Below, piece after piece: positions 17,016 to 23,679 of a stretch of 32,551 nt of DNA. A model generated the notes under the pieces. It saw nothing but the letters and a program-made list of their open reading frames with translations. It was not told where the DNA came from and ran no database searches. The position numbers were made by a program, and so were the translations under genes. The stretch's first letter is position 1. The number at the start of each line of letters is the position of its first letter. The stretch is from a bacterium. GTDB lineage: Bacteria > Planctomycetota > UBA1135 > GCA-002686595. The stretch is from NCBI GenBank assembly GCA_030428395.1, contig JAUIDW010000003.1:1-32551 (forward strand), given 5' to 3'.

Positions 17016-18353
17016 GTGACTCCCCCCGATCGCCACGTCGTGGCCGCGCTGGCCGTGTGCTCGCTCCTTACCCTCTCGTTCGCGTGGAACGCCCCCGGCG
17101 GCGAGCCCGAGGGCGCTCTCGACCCCGCCCGACCCGAGGCGTCGCCCGTCCGGAACGCGGCCCGGCTCGCGCGCGCCGGCCAGGAGGTCTTTCGCCACGA
17201 CACGCTGGGGAGCGAGGCCTTCTGGGGCGACCGGCTGCGCGTGCACGAGACGCTCGCGGGCGCGGCCCACGGCGGCGTCGGGCCCGGCGTGCCGCCGAGC
17301 ACGCTGCTCGCCGTCGGGCTGAAGGTGGACGCGGAGGCGCTGCCCGCGCACCTGCGGGAGGACGCTGTGGGGCGCCTGGCCCAGGGCGACCCCGCCGCGA
17401 CGCTGGAGTTGCTGGCGAACGACGCCGTCGTGGGAGTGCGCGGGAGGTTCGAGTACGACCGGCTCGCGTCGATCGGGATCACCTGCGCGCTCTGCCACTC
17501 GACGGTGGACGACTCCGTGGCGCCGGGAATCGGCCGCCGCCGCGACGGCTGGCCGAACCGCGACCTCGACGTCGGCGTCGTGATCGGCCTCGCCCAGGAC
17601 CTGTCGCCGTTCACGGACCTCCTCGGCGTGTCCGAGGACGAGGTCCGGAGCGTCCTGGACAGCTGGGGCCCGGGGCGTTTCGACGCCCACCTCCTCCTGG
17701 ACGGCCAGGCGTTCCGGCCGGACGGCGCGAGCGGCTCCGTGCTGATCCCGCCCGCGCTCGGGCTGGGCGGGGTGAACCTGACGACCTACACCGGCTGGGG
17801 CGGCATCGCGCACTGGAACGCCCTCGTCGGGAACCTGGAGATGGGAGGGCAGGGGCGCTTCTTCGACCCGCGCCTGGACGATCCGGTGAAGTTCCCGCTG
17901 GCGTCCCTCGCCGGCTTCGGCGACGTCGAGAGCGAGCACGACCGGATCACCCGGGTCCTGGAGCGGCTCCAGATGTACCAGCTCGCCATCCCGGTCCCGA
18001 AGCCGGATCCCGACAGCTTCGACGCCGAGGCGGCAGCTCGCGGCGCGGAGATCTTCGCGGACCGCGCGGACTGCGCGCGCTGCCACGTGCCGCCGCTCTT
18101 CACGGAGCCCGGCTGGAACGCGCACACGGCCGCCGAGATCGGGATCGACGACTTCCAGGCCCTGCGTTCGCCGATCGAGCGCTACCGGACGACGCCGCTG
18201 CGTGCGCTGTTCCTCAGGGAGAAGGGTGGCTTCTACCACGACGGGCGCTTCGCCGACCTGGCGGCGGTCGTCGAGCACTACGACCAGACCTTCGGCCTGC
18301 TGCTCACGAACGAGGAGAAGGCCGACCTGGTGCAGTACCTCAAGTCCCTCTGA
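17016..18353 (+). CDS. Exported di-heme cytochrome c (CcP/MauG-like)
   Basis: This 445-residue periplasmic protein has two c-type haem motifs, CALCH (157-161) and CARCH (353-357). The C-terminal part (RTTPLRALFL, then YHDGRFADLAAVVEHYD) matches the cytochrome c peroxidase/MauG superfamily. The first haem lies unusually far from the N-terminus, behind about 130 residues of unassigned sequence, and the segment between haems is longer than in classical peroxidases. Peroxidase activity is therefore not assured. An uncleaved or cleavable export signal covers about residues 8-24. The GTG at 17016 has GGAG five bases upstream and gives a normal signal; upstream in-frame starts overlap the divergent promoter. 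A DoxX-like gene follows after 29 bases, suggesting one operon. Confidence 0.85.
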   Translation: MTPPDRHVVAALAVCSLLTLSFAWNAPGGEPEGALDPARPEASPVRNAARLARAGQEVFRHDTLGSEAFWGDRLRVHETLAGAAHGGVGPGVPPSTLLAVGLKVDAEALPAHLREDAVGRLAQGDPAATLELLANDAVVGVRGRFEYDRLASIGITCALCHSTVDDSVAPGIGRRRDGWPNRDLDVGVVIGLAQDLSPFTDLLGVSEDEVRSVLDSWGPGRFDAHLLLDGQAFRPDGASGSVLIPPALGLGGVNLTTYTGWGGIAHWNALVGNLEMGGQGRFFDPRLDDPVKFPLASLAGFGDVESEHDRITRVLERLQMYQLAIPVPKPDPDSFDAEAAARGAEIFADRADCARCHVPPLFTEPGWNAHTAAEIGIDDFQALRSPIERYRTTPLRALFLREKGGFYHDGRFADLAAVVEHYDQTFGLLLTNEEKADLVQYLKSL

Positions 18354-18382
18354 ACCCGCATCCGCACGAGGAGCCCCGACCC

Positions 18383-18817
18383 GTGAACTCGAACGAACGA
18401 CAGCTCTCCACCGCCTTCTGGGCCCTGCGCCTCTGCTTCGGGATCGTCCCGATCGTCGCCGGACTCGACAAGTTCGTCGGCCTGCTGGCGGACTGGAGCT
18501 CCTACCTGGCCCCCTCCGTCGAGCGGCTCCTCCCCGTGGAGGCGTCGACCTTCCTCGTCCTCGTCGGCGTCGTGGAGATCGCGGTGGGGATCCTGGTCCT
18601 CACGCGGCTCGTACGGGTCGGCGCGATGCTCGCGGGAGGGTGGCTGGTGCTCGTCGCCGTCCAGCTCCTGCTCGCGGGAGACCTCGACGTGGCCGTGCGC
18701 GACCTGGTCCTGGCGGTGGCAGCCCTCGTGCTCGTCCAGCTGCACGACGTGCGCCAGGCCCTCGCGGAGGAGGTCCGTGGGGCTCCGGACGCGGCGCCCG
18801 CGCCCCGGGGGGCGTAA
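18383..18817 (+). CDS. DoxX-like four-helix membrane protein
   Basis: This 144-residue protein has four predicted membrane helices. The first contains ALRLCFGIVPIVAGLDKFVGL, whose G-x-x-K-F pattern at a helix end is typical of DoxX-like proteins, and the second contains VGVVEIAVGILVL. DoxX-type proteins are linked to quinone or thiol redox at the membrane, and some lie in metal-stress clusters controlled by ECF sigma factors, but function is poorly established. The start is a GTG at 18383 with GAGGAG nine bases upstream. It lies between the di-heme cytochrome and the decarboxylase, and its last bases overlap a possible upstream start of the latter. A role as membrane electron partner of the cytochrome is conjecture. 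Confidence 0.75.
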   Translation: MNSNERQLSTAFWALRLCFGIVPIVAGLDKFVGLLADWSSYLAPSVERLLPVEASTFLVLVGVVEIAVGILVLTRLVRVGAMLAGGWLVLVAVQLLLAGDLDVAVRDLVLAVAALVLVQLHDVRQALAEEVRGAPDAAPAPRGA

Positions 18818-18827
18818 GCTCCGCGCG

Positions 18828-20225
18828 GTGCAGTTCGACGACGAGGAGTTCCGGCGGGCGGGAGCCCGGGCCGTCGACCTGGCGGCCCGGGTGCTCGCCG
18901 AGCAGGCGGCGGATCCCGTGCTGCCCGCGAGGACGGGCGAGGAGGTTCGCGCCCAGCTCGCCGGACCCCTGCCGCGCGCCGGGTGCAGCCTGGACGAGGT
19001 TCTCGACGACGTCGCGACCCGCCTGCTCCCGCACGACCGCCGCAACGGGCACCCGCGCTTCTTCGGCTACGTCTGCGCGTCCGCCGACCCGGTCGGCGCG
19101 CTGGCCGACCTGATCGCCTCCGCTTCCAACCAGAACGTCACGGCGTGGAGGTCCGCTCCCGGAGCCGTCGAGCTCGAGCGCCTCGTGCTCGCGTGGCTGG
19201 ACGAGATGGTGGGCTTCGGCGGGGGTGGCGGCGGCCTGCTCGTCAGCGGCGGTTCGATGGGGAACGCCGTCGGCCTCGCCTGCGCCCTCGGCCGCCGGCC
19301 CGACCGCGAACGGCAGTGCGTGTACCTCTCGACGGAGGCCCACCTGTCGGTGCGCAAGGCGGCCCGCCTCTACGGCGTGCGACCCGAGCACGTGCGCACC
19401 GTGGGCGTCGACCGACGCCGGCGGATGCGGCCCGGTGAGCTGGCGTCCCTCGTGGAGGTGGACCGCGCCCGCGGGCGAGTCCCGGCCTGCGTCGTCGCCA
19501 CCGCCGGCACCGCGAGCACCGGGGCGATCGACCCCCTGGAGGAAATCGCGGACCTCGCCGCCGCCGCGGGCCTGTGGCTGCACGTGGACGGCGCGTACGG
19601 GGCACCGGCGGCGCTCCTGGGGACGCATGGCTTCCTGCGCGAGGGCTTCGCGCGGGCCGACTCGCTGTCGCTGGATCCGCACAAGTGGCTCTTCGCACCA
19701 CTCGACGTCGGCTGCGTGCTGGTCCGCGACCTGCGCAGGGCGCGGGAGTGTTTCGCCGAGGACGAGGCGTACACGCGGGTCGAGGAGCAAGGGGAGCGCG
19801 AGCGCTTCGCGTTCTTCGACCTCGGGCCGGAGCTCTCGCGCCGCGCCCGCGCGCTCAAGCTGTGGATGATCCTCCGGGTGCGCGGCGCGGACGCCATCGC
19901 GGCGGTCCTCCGCCGCAACGTCGCCCTGCGGCGGCACCTGGACCGCCGGGTCGCCGCGGACCCGGCCCTGGAGGCGCTCGGGTCGGGGCTGTCGATCTCC
20001 TGCTTCCGCTACCGGCCCGCGGGCGTGGGCGAGCAGGACCTCGATGCGATCAACCGGGGGCTCCTCGAGGAGCTGGTCGCGAGCGGACGCTTCCTGCTCT
20101 CGCCCACCGAGGTGGGCGGGTGCTACGCCCTGCGAGTGTGCATCGTGAACTTCCGCACCCGCCGGGAGGACGTCGACGCACTCGTGGACGAGGTTCGGCG
20201 CCTCGGCCACGCACGCGGGACCTGA
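18828..20225 (+). CDS. PLP-dependent group II decarboxylase (aromatic amino acid type)
   Basis: This 465-residue cytoplasmic enzyme decarboxylates an amino acid, most like aromatic-L-amino-acid or tyrosine decarboxylases. The PLP lysine is Lys286 in [23 protein letters not shown] supplies the Asp that contacts the pyridine nitrogen, and EAHLSVRKA the stacking His. The N-terminal [14 protein letters not shown] and HPRFFGYV are also typical. I chose the GTG at 18828 because the family sequence begins there. It lacks a ribosome site, and a TAAGCT hexamer (18815-18820) would place a transcript start almost at the GTG, hinting at leaderless initiation. The alternative GTG at 18777 has GGAGG six bases upstream and adds 17 Arg-rich residues, overlapping the DoxX gene. 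The substrate is not determinable from sequence. Confidence 0.9.
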   Translation: MQFDDEEFRRAGARAVDLAARVLAEQAADPVLPARTGEEVRAQLAGPLPRAGCSLDEVLDDVATRLLPHDRRNGHPRFFGYVCASADPVGALADLIASASNQNVTAWRSAPGAVELERLVLAWLDEMVGFGGGGGGLLVSGGSMGNAVGLACALGRRPDRERQCVYLSTEAHLSVRKAARLYGVRPEHVRTVGVDRRRRMRPGELASLVEVDRARGRVPACVVATAGTASTGAIDPLEEIADLAAAAGLWLHVDGAYGAPAALLGTHGFLREGFARADSLSLDPHKWLFAPLDVGCVLVRDLRRARECFAEDEAYTRVEEQGERERFAFFDLGPELSRRARALKLWMILRVRGADAIAAVLRRNVALRRHLDRRVAADPALEALGSGLSISCFRYRPAGVGEQDLDAINRGLLEELVASGRFLLSPTEVGGCYALRVCIVNFRTRREDVDALVDEVRRLGHARGT

Positions 20226-20333
20226 CGGGCGGCCTGGTGGACGCACCCGCCGGGAGTCCGGGCGGGCCGCCGCGTCCCGACCGCCGTCCGCCGCCTCGGG
20301 GGGCGCCGGCCTGCGCCCGATCCCGGGGCCGGG

Positions 20334-20351
20334 TACGGACTTCGGCCCGTA
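20334..20351 (+). terminator. UUCG-tetraloop hairpin after the decarboxylase
   Basis: TACGGAC (20334-20340), TTCG, GCCCGTA (20345-20351) forms a seven-base stem with one A/C mismatch closed by the very stable C(UUCG)G tetraloop. It lies 109 bases past the decarboxylase stop and 69 before the next start. It may end the upstream transcript or cap the next mRNA leader. The rest of the 194-base gap looks non-coding. Confidence 0.35.
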
Positions 20352-20419
20352 GAGCGGGCGGCGGGGTGCGCGGTCCACTCGTCGGGGGGGATTCCCGGAC
20401 TGGAAGAAAGGGACACGCG

Positions 20420-21079
20420 TTGAGAACGAGGAAGACCTACTTCGCGGTGGGCGCCGGGCTGGCCCTGGTGCTCGTGATGCTGTTCACGACCTCGACGGGG
20501 CGCGAGGCGCAGTTCCTGCTGGGCGGCGGGCTCGTGAACCTCGGGTTCCGCATGCAGGACCACCTGGAGCGCTACGACTTCGAGCACTCCGAGGACATCA
20601 CCCCCGACGAGATCTGGGAGGAGGTGAAGCGGCAGAACGCCCTGGCCTCCTCGGTGCGGTCGGCGTTCCCGCGGACGCCGCGGCACCCGCTGGTGGCGAT
20701 CGCCGTGTGCATGGACGGGCGCCTCGACACGAGCGAGATGGTGGGGGACACGCGCACCTACTACTACGTCCTGCGCTCGGCGGGCTCGGTCCTGTCGACC
20801 CGCGAGCAGGAGATGCTCGAGCTCGCGGTCCAGAACGGCGTCAAGCTGGTGGTCTGGACGCGGCACACCGACTGCGCCGCCGAGAACGTCGCGGCGACCC
20901 CCGCGCTGCGCGAGCAGTTCCCCGCGCTCGCCTCGGCGGTCGACGAGCGGGAGGCGCGCTTCGAGGAGTTCCTCGCCCGCCCCGGGATCGCCTCGCGGAT
21001 CGCGGCCGGCGAGCTCGCCGTGAAGGTGGTCGACGTCGACACCCGCACGGACCGCATCGAGGTGCACGAGGAGCGCTGA
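20420..21079 (+). CDS. Membrane-anchored beta-carbonic-anhydrase-like protein
   Basis: This 219-residue protein carries the beta-carbonic anhydrase zinc and dyad pattern: Cys97-x-Asp99-x-Arg101 (VCMDGRLD) and His149-x-x-Cys152 (RHTDCA). The intervening RSAGSVLS...[13 protein letters not shown] corresponds to the R-N-A-G and S-L-E-Y-A-V segments of the family. The CMDxRLD/HTDC wording is nearest the small, type III-like beta-CAs. Unusually, a hydrophobic segment (about 8-24) precedes a linker of about 70 residues, so the domain should face the periplasm from a membrane anchor. The TTG at 20420 is the start, with GAAAGGG seven bases upstream. Activity is plausible, since all ligands and the dyad are present, but unproven. 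It is convergent with the MgtC-like gene. Confidence 0.8.
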   Translation: MRTRKTYFAVGAGLALVLVMLFTTSTGREAQFLLGGGLVNLGFRMQDHLERYDFEHSEDITPDEIWEEVKRQNALASSVRSAFPRTPRHPLVAIAVCMDGRLDTSEMVGDTRTYYYVLRSAGSVLSTREQEMLELAVQNGVKLVVWTRHTDCAAENVAATPALREQFPALASAVDEREARFEEFLARPGIASRIAAGELAVKVVDVDTRTDRIEVHEER

Positions 21080-21081
21080 CG

Positions 21082-21097
21082 CCGCCGCCGGCTGCGG
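21082..21097 (+). terminator. Hairpin downstream of the carbonic-anhydrase-like gene
   Basis: CCGCCG (21082-21087), GCTG, CGGCGG (21092-21097) is a perfect six-base stem, extended by a G/T wobble, beginning two bases after the stop codon. No T run follows. Confidence 0.35.
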
Positions 21098-21119
21098 CGG
21101 TCCACGCCCCGTGAGGTCC

Positions 21120-21156
21120 GCGCGCAGGCGCCGTCGCGCGCGCGGGCGCTGCGCGC
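21120..21156 (-). terminator. Strong hairpin, likely terminator of the MgtC-DUF4010 gene
   Basis: GCGCGCA (21120-21126), a bulged G and GCGCC (21128-21132) pair with GGCGC (21145-21149) and TGCGCGC (21150-21156). This gives twelve pairs with a single bulge and a 12-base loop. It lies five bases after the MgtC-like stop on the minus strand, a typical terminator position, but lacks a T tract. Confidence 0.5.
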
Positions 21157-21160
21157 CGGC

Positions 21161-22459
21161 TCAGGCGATCGCGGCCACGGCGACCCCGACCGCCGTCGCC
21201 GGGACGAGCACGAAGGCCACCGCCATGCCGATGCGGGCGCCGCCGAGCGCCAGCGCGAGGCCGACCTTGACGAGCGTGTTCGTCGCCGCGGCGACCGTGA
21301 CCGCCGCGACGGCGAGGTCGCTCGAGAGCCCCTGCTCGTGCATGCGCGCGACGCTGATCGTGATCGCGTCCACGTCCGCCAGGCCCGAGAGGCCCGCGGA
21401 GAACAGCAACCCGCCGCTGCCGAAGCGGTCCCAGGCCACGGCGGCCACGAAGCGGATCACCGCGTAGACCAGGCCGAGGCGCAGCGCCTGGCGGAGCCGG
21501 AAGGGGTTCTGCAGCCCCACGGGCTCCTCCGGATCCGGCGGGGCCTTCGCCCGGCGCCAGAGCAGGAGGCAGCCGAGGGTGCCCGCCGCGAGCATGGCGC
21601 CCAGCGGCCCGGCGGTCGGAGCGAGCAGCGCGGGACGGATCGCGGCGACCTCCACCATCACGCGCAGGAACATGATCGTCGCGGCCAGGCTGATGGCGAG
21701 GGCGCAGGCCGGGGCGAGCCGGGCCTGCTCCTTGCCCCGGGCGGCGAACGTGAGGGTCACGGCGGTCGACGACACCAGCCCTCCGGCGACGGCCGTGACG
21801 CCGAGCCCCTTGCGGGCGCCGTACAGGCGCACCGCGACGTAGCCCACGAAGCTGATCCCCGCGATGAGGACGACGACGACTCCGACGCGGAAGGGGTTCA
21901 GCACGTCGAACGGGCCGAAGGCCCGGTCGGGCAGCAGCGGGAGCGCCACCACCGAGACGAGCGCGAAGCGCACGGTCGCCAGCATGTCCTCGTAGGAGAT
22001 GCGCTCGGCGAACTCGTGGATCGGACGCCGCAGGGCCAGGAGGGACATGACCACGGTCCCGAGCGCGCCCGACAGGAGGAGCCGGTGGGGGAACGACACG
22101 CCGGCGACGTCGACGAACGGGAGCGCGCCGACGGCGAACACGATCAGGGCCGAGAACTCGGTCGTGAGCCCCAGCTGGGAGTTCCCCGACGCCCGGCGCG
22201 AGCCCCAGTAGCCCATGCCGAGCAACGCCGCCAGCGCGGCGAAGCCGACGACCAGCGGGGAGGGACCGAGCGACCGCGAGAGGTACGCCATAAGCGCGCC
22301 CAGCAAGGACACCAGCGGGAACGTCCGCGCGCCGCCGAACGCGGGCTTGTGCTCGGCGTGCGCGTGGCGCTCCCGCTCGAGCCCGACCGCGGCCCCCACG
22401 GCGAGCGCCAGGGCGAAGCCGAGGGCGATCTGGAGGGGGGCCATCGTCTCGTCGAGCAT
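21161..22459 (-). CDS. MgtC/SapB-DUF4010 multi-pass membrane protein
   Basis: This 432-residue inner-membrane protein has about a dozen hydrophobic helices. The N-terminal part (about 1-140) is an MgtC/SapB domain, with GLERERHAH in the first loop and GGARTFPLVSLLG starting the second helix, both family signatures. The C-terminal part (about 180-430) matches DUF4010, which is often fused to MgtC. MgtC proteins modulate magnesium and ATP homeostasis or membrane potential; the fused form has no firm function. The ATG at 22459 has GAGGA five bases upstream; ATG 22444 is an alternative. It is divergent from csbD, and its long leader region contains large inverted repeats. Confidence 0.87.
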   Translation of the reverse strand: MLDETMAPLQIALGFALALAVGAAVGLERERHAHAEHKPAFGGARTFPLVSLLGALMAYLSRSLGPSPLVVGFAALAALLGMGYWGSRRASGNSQLGLTTEFSALIVFAVGALPFVDVAGVSFPHRLLLSGALGTVVMSLLALRRPIHEFAERISYEDMLATVRFALVSVVALPLLPDRAFGPFDVLNPFRVGVVVVLIAGISFVGYVAVRLYGARKGLGVTAVAGGLVSSTAVTLTFAARGKEQARLAPACALAISLAATIMFLRVMVEVAAIRPALLAPTAGPLGAMLAAGTLGCLLLWRRAKAPPDPEEPVGLQNPFRLRQALRLGLVYAVIRFVAAVAWDRFGSGGLLFSAGLSGLADVDAITISVARMHEQGLSSDLAVAAVTVAAATNTLVKVGLALALGGARIGMAVAFVLVPATAVGVAVAAIA

Positions 22460-22543
22460 GCTCGTCCTCGCGATGGGGGATGCGGGACGCGGACGCGCGA
22501 CACCGGGCGGGTGCTCGGCACAACCCCCGGAGGGACACCATGA

Positions 22544-22601
22544 CAGGTGGGGCGCCCCGGCGACAGCTAGCCGTGTTTCGTACGCGCGCGGGGCCCACCT
22601 G
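22544..22601. promoter_or_regulatory. Large hairpin in the MgtC/CsbD divergent spacer
   Basis: CAGGTGGG (22544-22551) pairs exactly with CCCACCTG (22594-22601). After a 3-base bulge an inner stem pairs CCCCG (22555-22559) with CGGGG (22589-22593), leaving a 29-base loop that contains GCTAGC. On the minus strand this sits about 85-140 bases before the MgtC-like start, where a leader RNA structure could act. Confidence 0.4.
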
Positions 22602-22701
22602 CGGGGCTCTGGCGCGCCACCGCCCGGCGACGGTGCAGCCGGGGCGACCCGTACGAACTCGCCGGTGGGGAGCGGACCCTCGTCGGCGTACGGGAAACAC
22701 G
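22572..22701. repeat. Spaced inverted repeat CGTGTTTC..GTACGC
   Basis: The left copy at 22572-22585 reads CGTGTTTCGTACGC. The right copy at 22686-22701, read on the other strand, is CGTGTTTCCCGTACGC, the same apart from two inserted bases. The copies lie in opposite orientation about 100 bases apart between the divergent MgtC-like and CsbD genes. They look like two sites for one regulator, or the feet of a long stem. Confidence 0.5.
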
Positions 22702-22732
22702 CGGCGGCCGGGCCAAGAGAACGGATCGTCCC

Positions 22733-22759
22733 GGCGGAGTGTCCGGGACTCGAACCCAA
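22733..22759 (-). other. tRNA-Ser-like 3'-end fragment (T-arm plus acceptor half)
   Basis: Read on the minus strand, TTGGG + TTCGAGT + CCCGG forms a T-arm (three GC and two GU pairs) with a canonical TTCRANY loop. It is followed by ACACTCC, a G discriminator and CC, the style of a tRNA-Ser 3' end. The 5' remainder of a tRNA is absent, because the csbD gene occupies that side. It may be an old attachment-site remnant or chance. Confidence 0.25.
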
Positions 22760-22769
22760 GGAGACCGCC

Positions 22770-22982
22770 ATGCTTTGGACCGACGTCCAGAAGGACTGGA
22801 AGATCCTCTCCAGCAAGTTCAAGACCAAGTGGCCGAAGCTGACAGACGCGGACCTGAAGGCCATCGCCGGCAAGCGCGACGAGCTCGTCAAGCACCTGGT
22901 CCCGCTCTACAAGACCGACAAGGTCAAGCTCGAGAAGGAGGTCGAGGACTTCATCAAGACCCTCAAGGCCGTGAAGGCCTAG
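22770..22982 (+). CDS. CsbD-family stress protein
   Basis: This 70-residue, Lys-rich, hydrophilic protein has the pattern W-x9-F-x3-W-x-K-L-T-D-A-D-L, then I-A-G-K-R-D-E-L, typical of CsbD/YjbJ proteins. These are abundant general-stress proteins with no known enzymatic role. The helical C-terminal half (KTDKVKLEKEVEDFIKTLK) is complete. The ATG at 22770 is preceded by AAGGAG six bases upstream. The next gene, ChaB-like, follows after 62 bases that contain two stable hairpins. Stress induction is expected from family behaviour; no recognisable stress-sigma promoter is evident. Confidence 0.88.
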   Translation: MLWTDVQKDWKILSSKFKTKWPKLTDADLKAIAGKRDELVKHLVPLYKTDKVKLEKEVEDFIKTLKAVKA

Positions 22983-22997
22983 ACGGTCGAGCCTCCC

Positions 22998-23023
22998 GGG
23001 CCAGCGCCTCCGGGCGCTGGTCC
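22998..23023 (+). terminator. Strong hairpin between csbD and chaB genes
   Basis: GGG + CCAGCGCC (22998-23008), loop TCCG, GGCGCTGG + TCC (23013-23023) forms eleven pairs including one GU. It begins 15 bases after the CsbD stop. A second small hairpin, GCGCGA-CCCC-TCGCGC (23024-23039), abuts it and ends five bases before the ChaB start. Together they could attenuate read-through or mask the next ribosome site. Confidence 0.5.
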
Positions 23024-23044
23024 GCGCGACCCCTCGCGCGCGTC

Positions 23045-23329
23045 ATGCCCTACGACCGCCTCGCCGAGCTGCCGCTCCCGGTCCGTCGCGTCCTGCCTCG
23101 CCACGGACAGGAGATCTACCGCAAGGCGTTCAACAACGCCTGGCGGGAGTACGGCGACCCCGGCAAGCGCAGGGCGGGTGCGTCGCGCGAGGAGGTCGCC
23201 CATCGCGTGGCCTGGGCGGCGGTGAAGACGGTGTACGAGCGGTCCGACGACGGCCGGTGGCGCCGCAAGCGCCGGCGGGGAAATGCCCCGCGGGCACGGC
23301 GTCGGGTGCGGGCGCGGAGCGAAGCCTGA
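23045..23329 (+). CDS. ChaB-family protein
   Basis: This 94-residue protein has the full ChaB domain (about 1-75): PYDRLAELPLPVRRVLPRHGQEIYRKAFNNAW, then SREEVAHRVAWAAVKTVYER. ChaB was named as a cation-transport regulator in E. coli, but its mechanism is unresolved. In many genomes short ChaB proteins sit beside CsbD-type stress genes, as here. The last 20 residues are a highly basic Arg/Lys tail, which suggests nucleic-acid contact (inference). The ATG at 23045 lacks a clear ribosome site because the hairpin at 23024-23039 occupies its place; translation may be coupled or structurally controlled. It is convergent with the CRTAC1 gene. Confidence 0.88.
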   Translation: MPYDRLAELPLPVRRVLPRHGQEIYRKAFNNAWREYGDPGKRRAGASREEVAHRVAWAAVKTVYERSDDGRWRRKRRRGNAPRARRRVRARSEA

Positions 23330-23679
23330 ACGGGCGCGGCGCGGACCCGTGCGCTCGATGCGCCCGCGAAGTGCGCACGGATTCCCGCGAGCGGGGGCGC
23401 CTTCCGGCGGCATCCCGGGCGTGGGGACGGCCAGGGGGCCCGGTCCGGAGGGTTGCTGCGCGTACCGCAACCTCGTGCAGCGGAGCCTCGACCGGGGCGC
23501 GGTTCCCCGGCCTGGATGATGGGCCCGACGTCGCGGCGCCCGGGTTGGGGGCTGCTCCTGACCTGGCGGCAGGGCGGGCGTCTTGCGCCCGTGGGGGTGT
23601 CCCAGGCTGGACGCGGACGGGACTGCGACGAGCGGGCCCCTTCCGCGGGTCCACACGGAAGCCCGTCAGTCCACCTGGA
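23330..23679. other. Gene-free convergent spacer with several hairpins
   Basis: This 350-base region lies between the ChaB and CRTAC1 stops and shows no credible coding frame. It contains GGTTGC/GCAACC (23451-23456 with 23467-23472), CCCGGTC/GACCGGG (23439-23445 with 23490-23496) and CCGGGG/CCCCGG (23492-23497 with 23505-23510). CGGGCG-TCTTG-CGCCCG (23575-23591) could terminate the minus-strand operon. A structured RNA is possible, but such stems also arise by chance at this GC content. Confidence 0.35.

Noticed and set aside
16858-17614. An N-terminal extension of the sigma factor running to 17614 on the minus strand.
   Set aside because: It is antisense to the di-heme cytochrome coding region and lacks sigma-factor features; ATG 16858 has a ribosome site and gives a normal length.
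22733-22823. A complete tRNA-Ser gene on the minus strand, since GGAGAGG occurs near 22811 at about the right distance from the T-arm.
   Set aside because: The acceptor pairs only five of seven positions, no D-arm or anticodon arm forms, and the stretch encodes the well-conserved N-terminus of the CsbD protein. Only the 3'-end-like fragment is reported.
22540-22842. A small plus-strand frame starting at ATG 22540 with GGAGGG upstream.
   Set aside because: Its translation is Arg/Pro-rich with no recognisable features, runs through inverted repeats and overlaps the CsbD gene in another frame.
23550-23566. SRP RNA resemblance on the minus strand: CCAGGTCAGG followed directly by AGCAGCC, as in E. 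coli 4.5S RNA.
   Set aside because: The ten bases that form the essential GGAA tetraloop and symmetric loop are missing, and the flanks do not form the long SRP hairpin.
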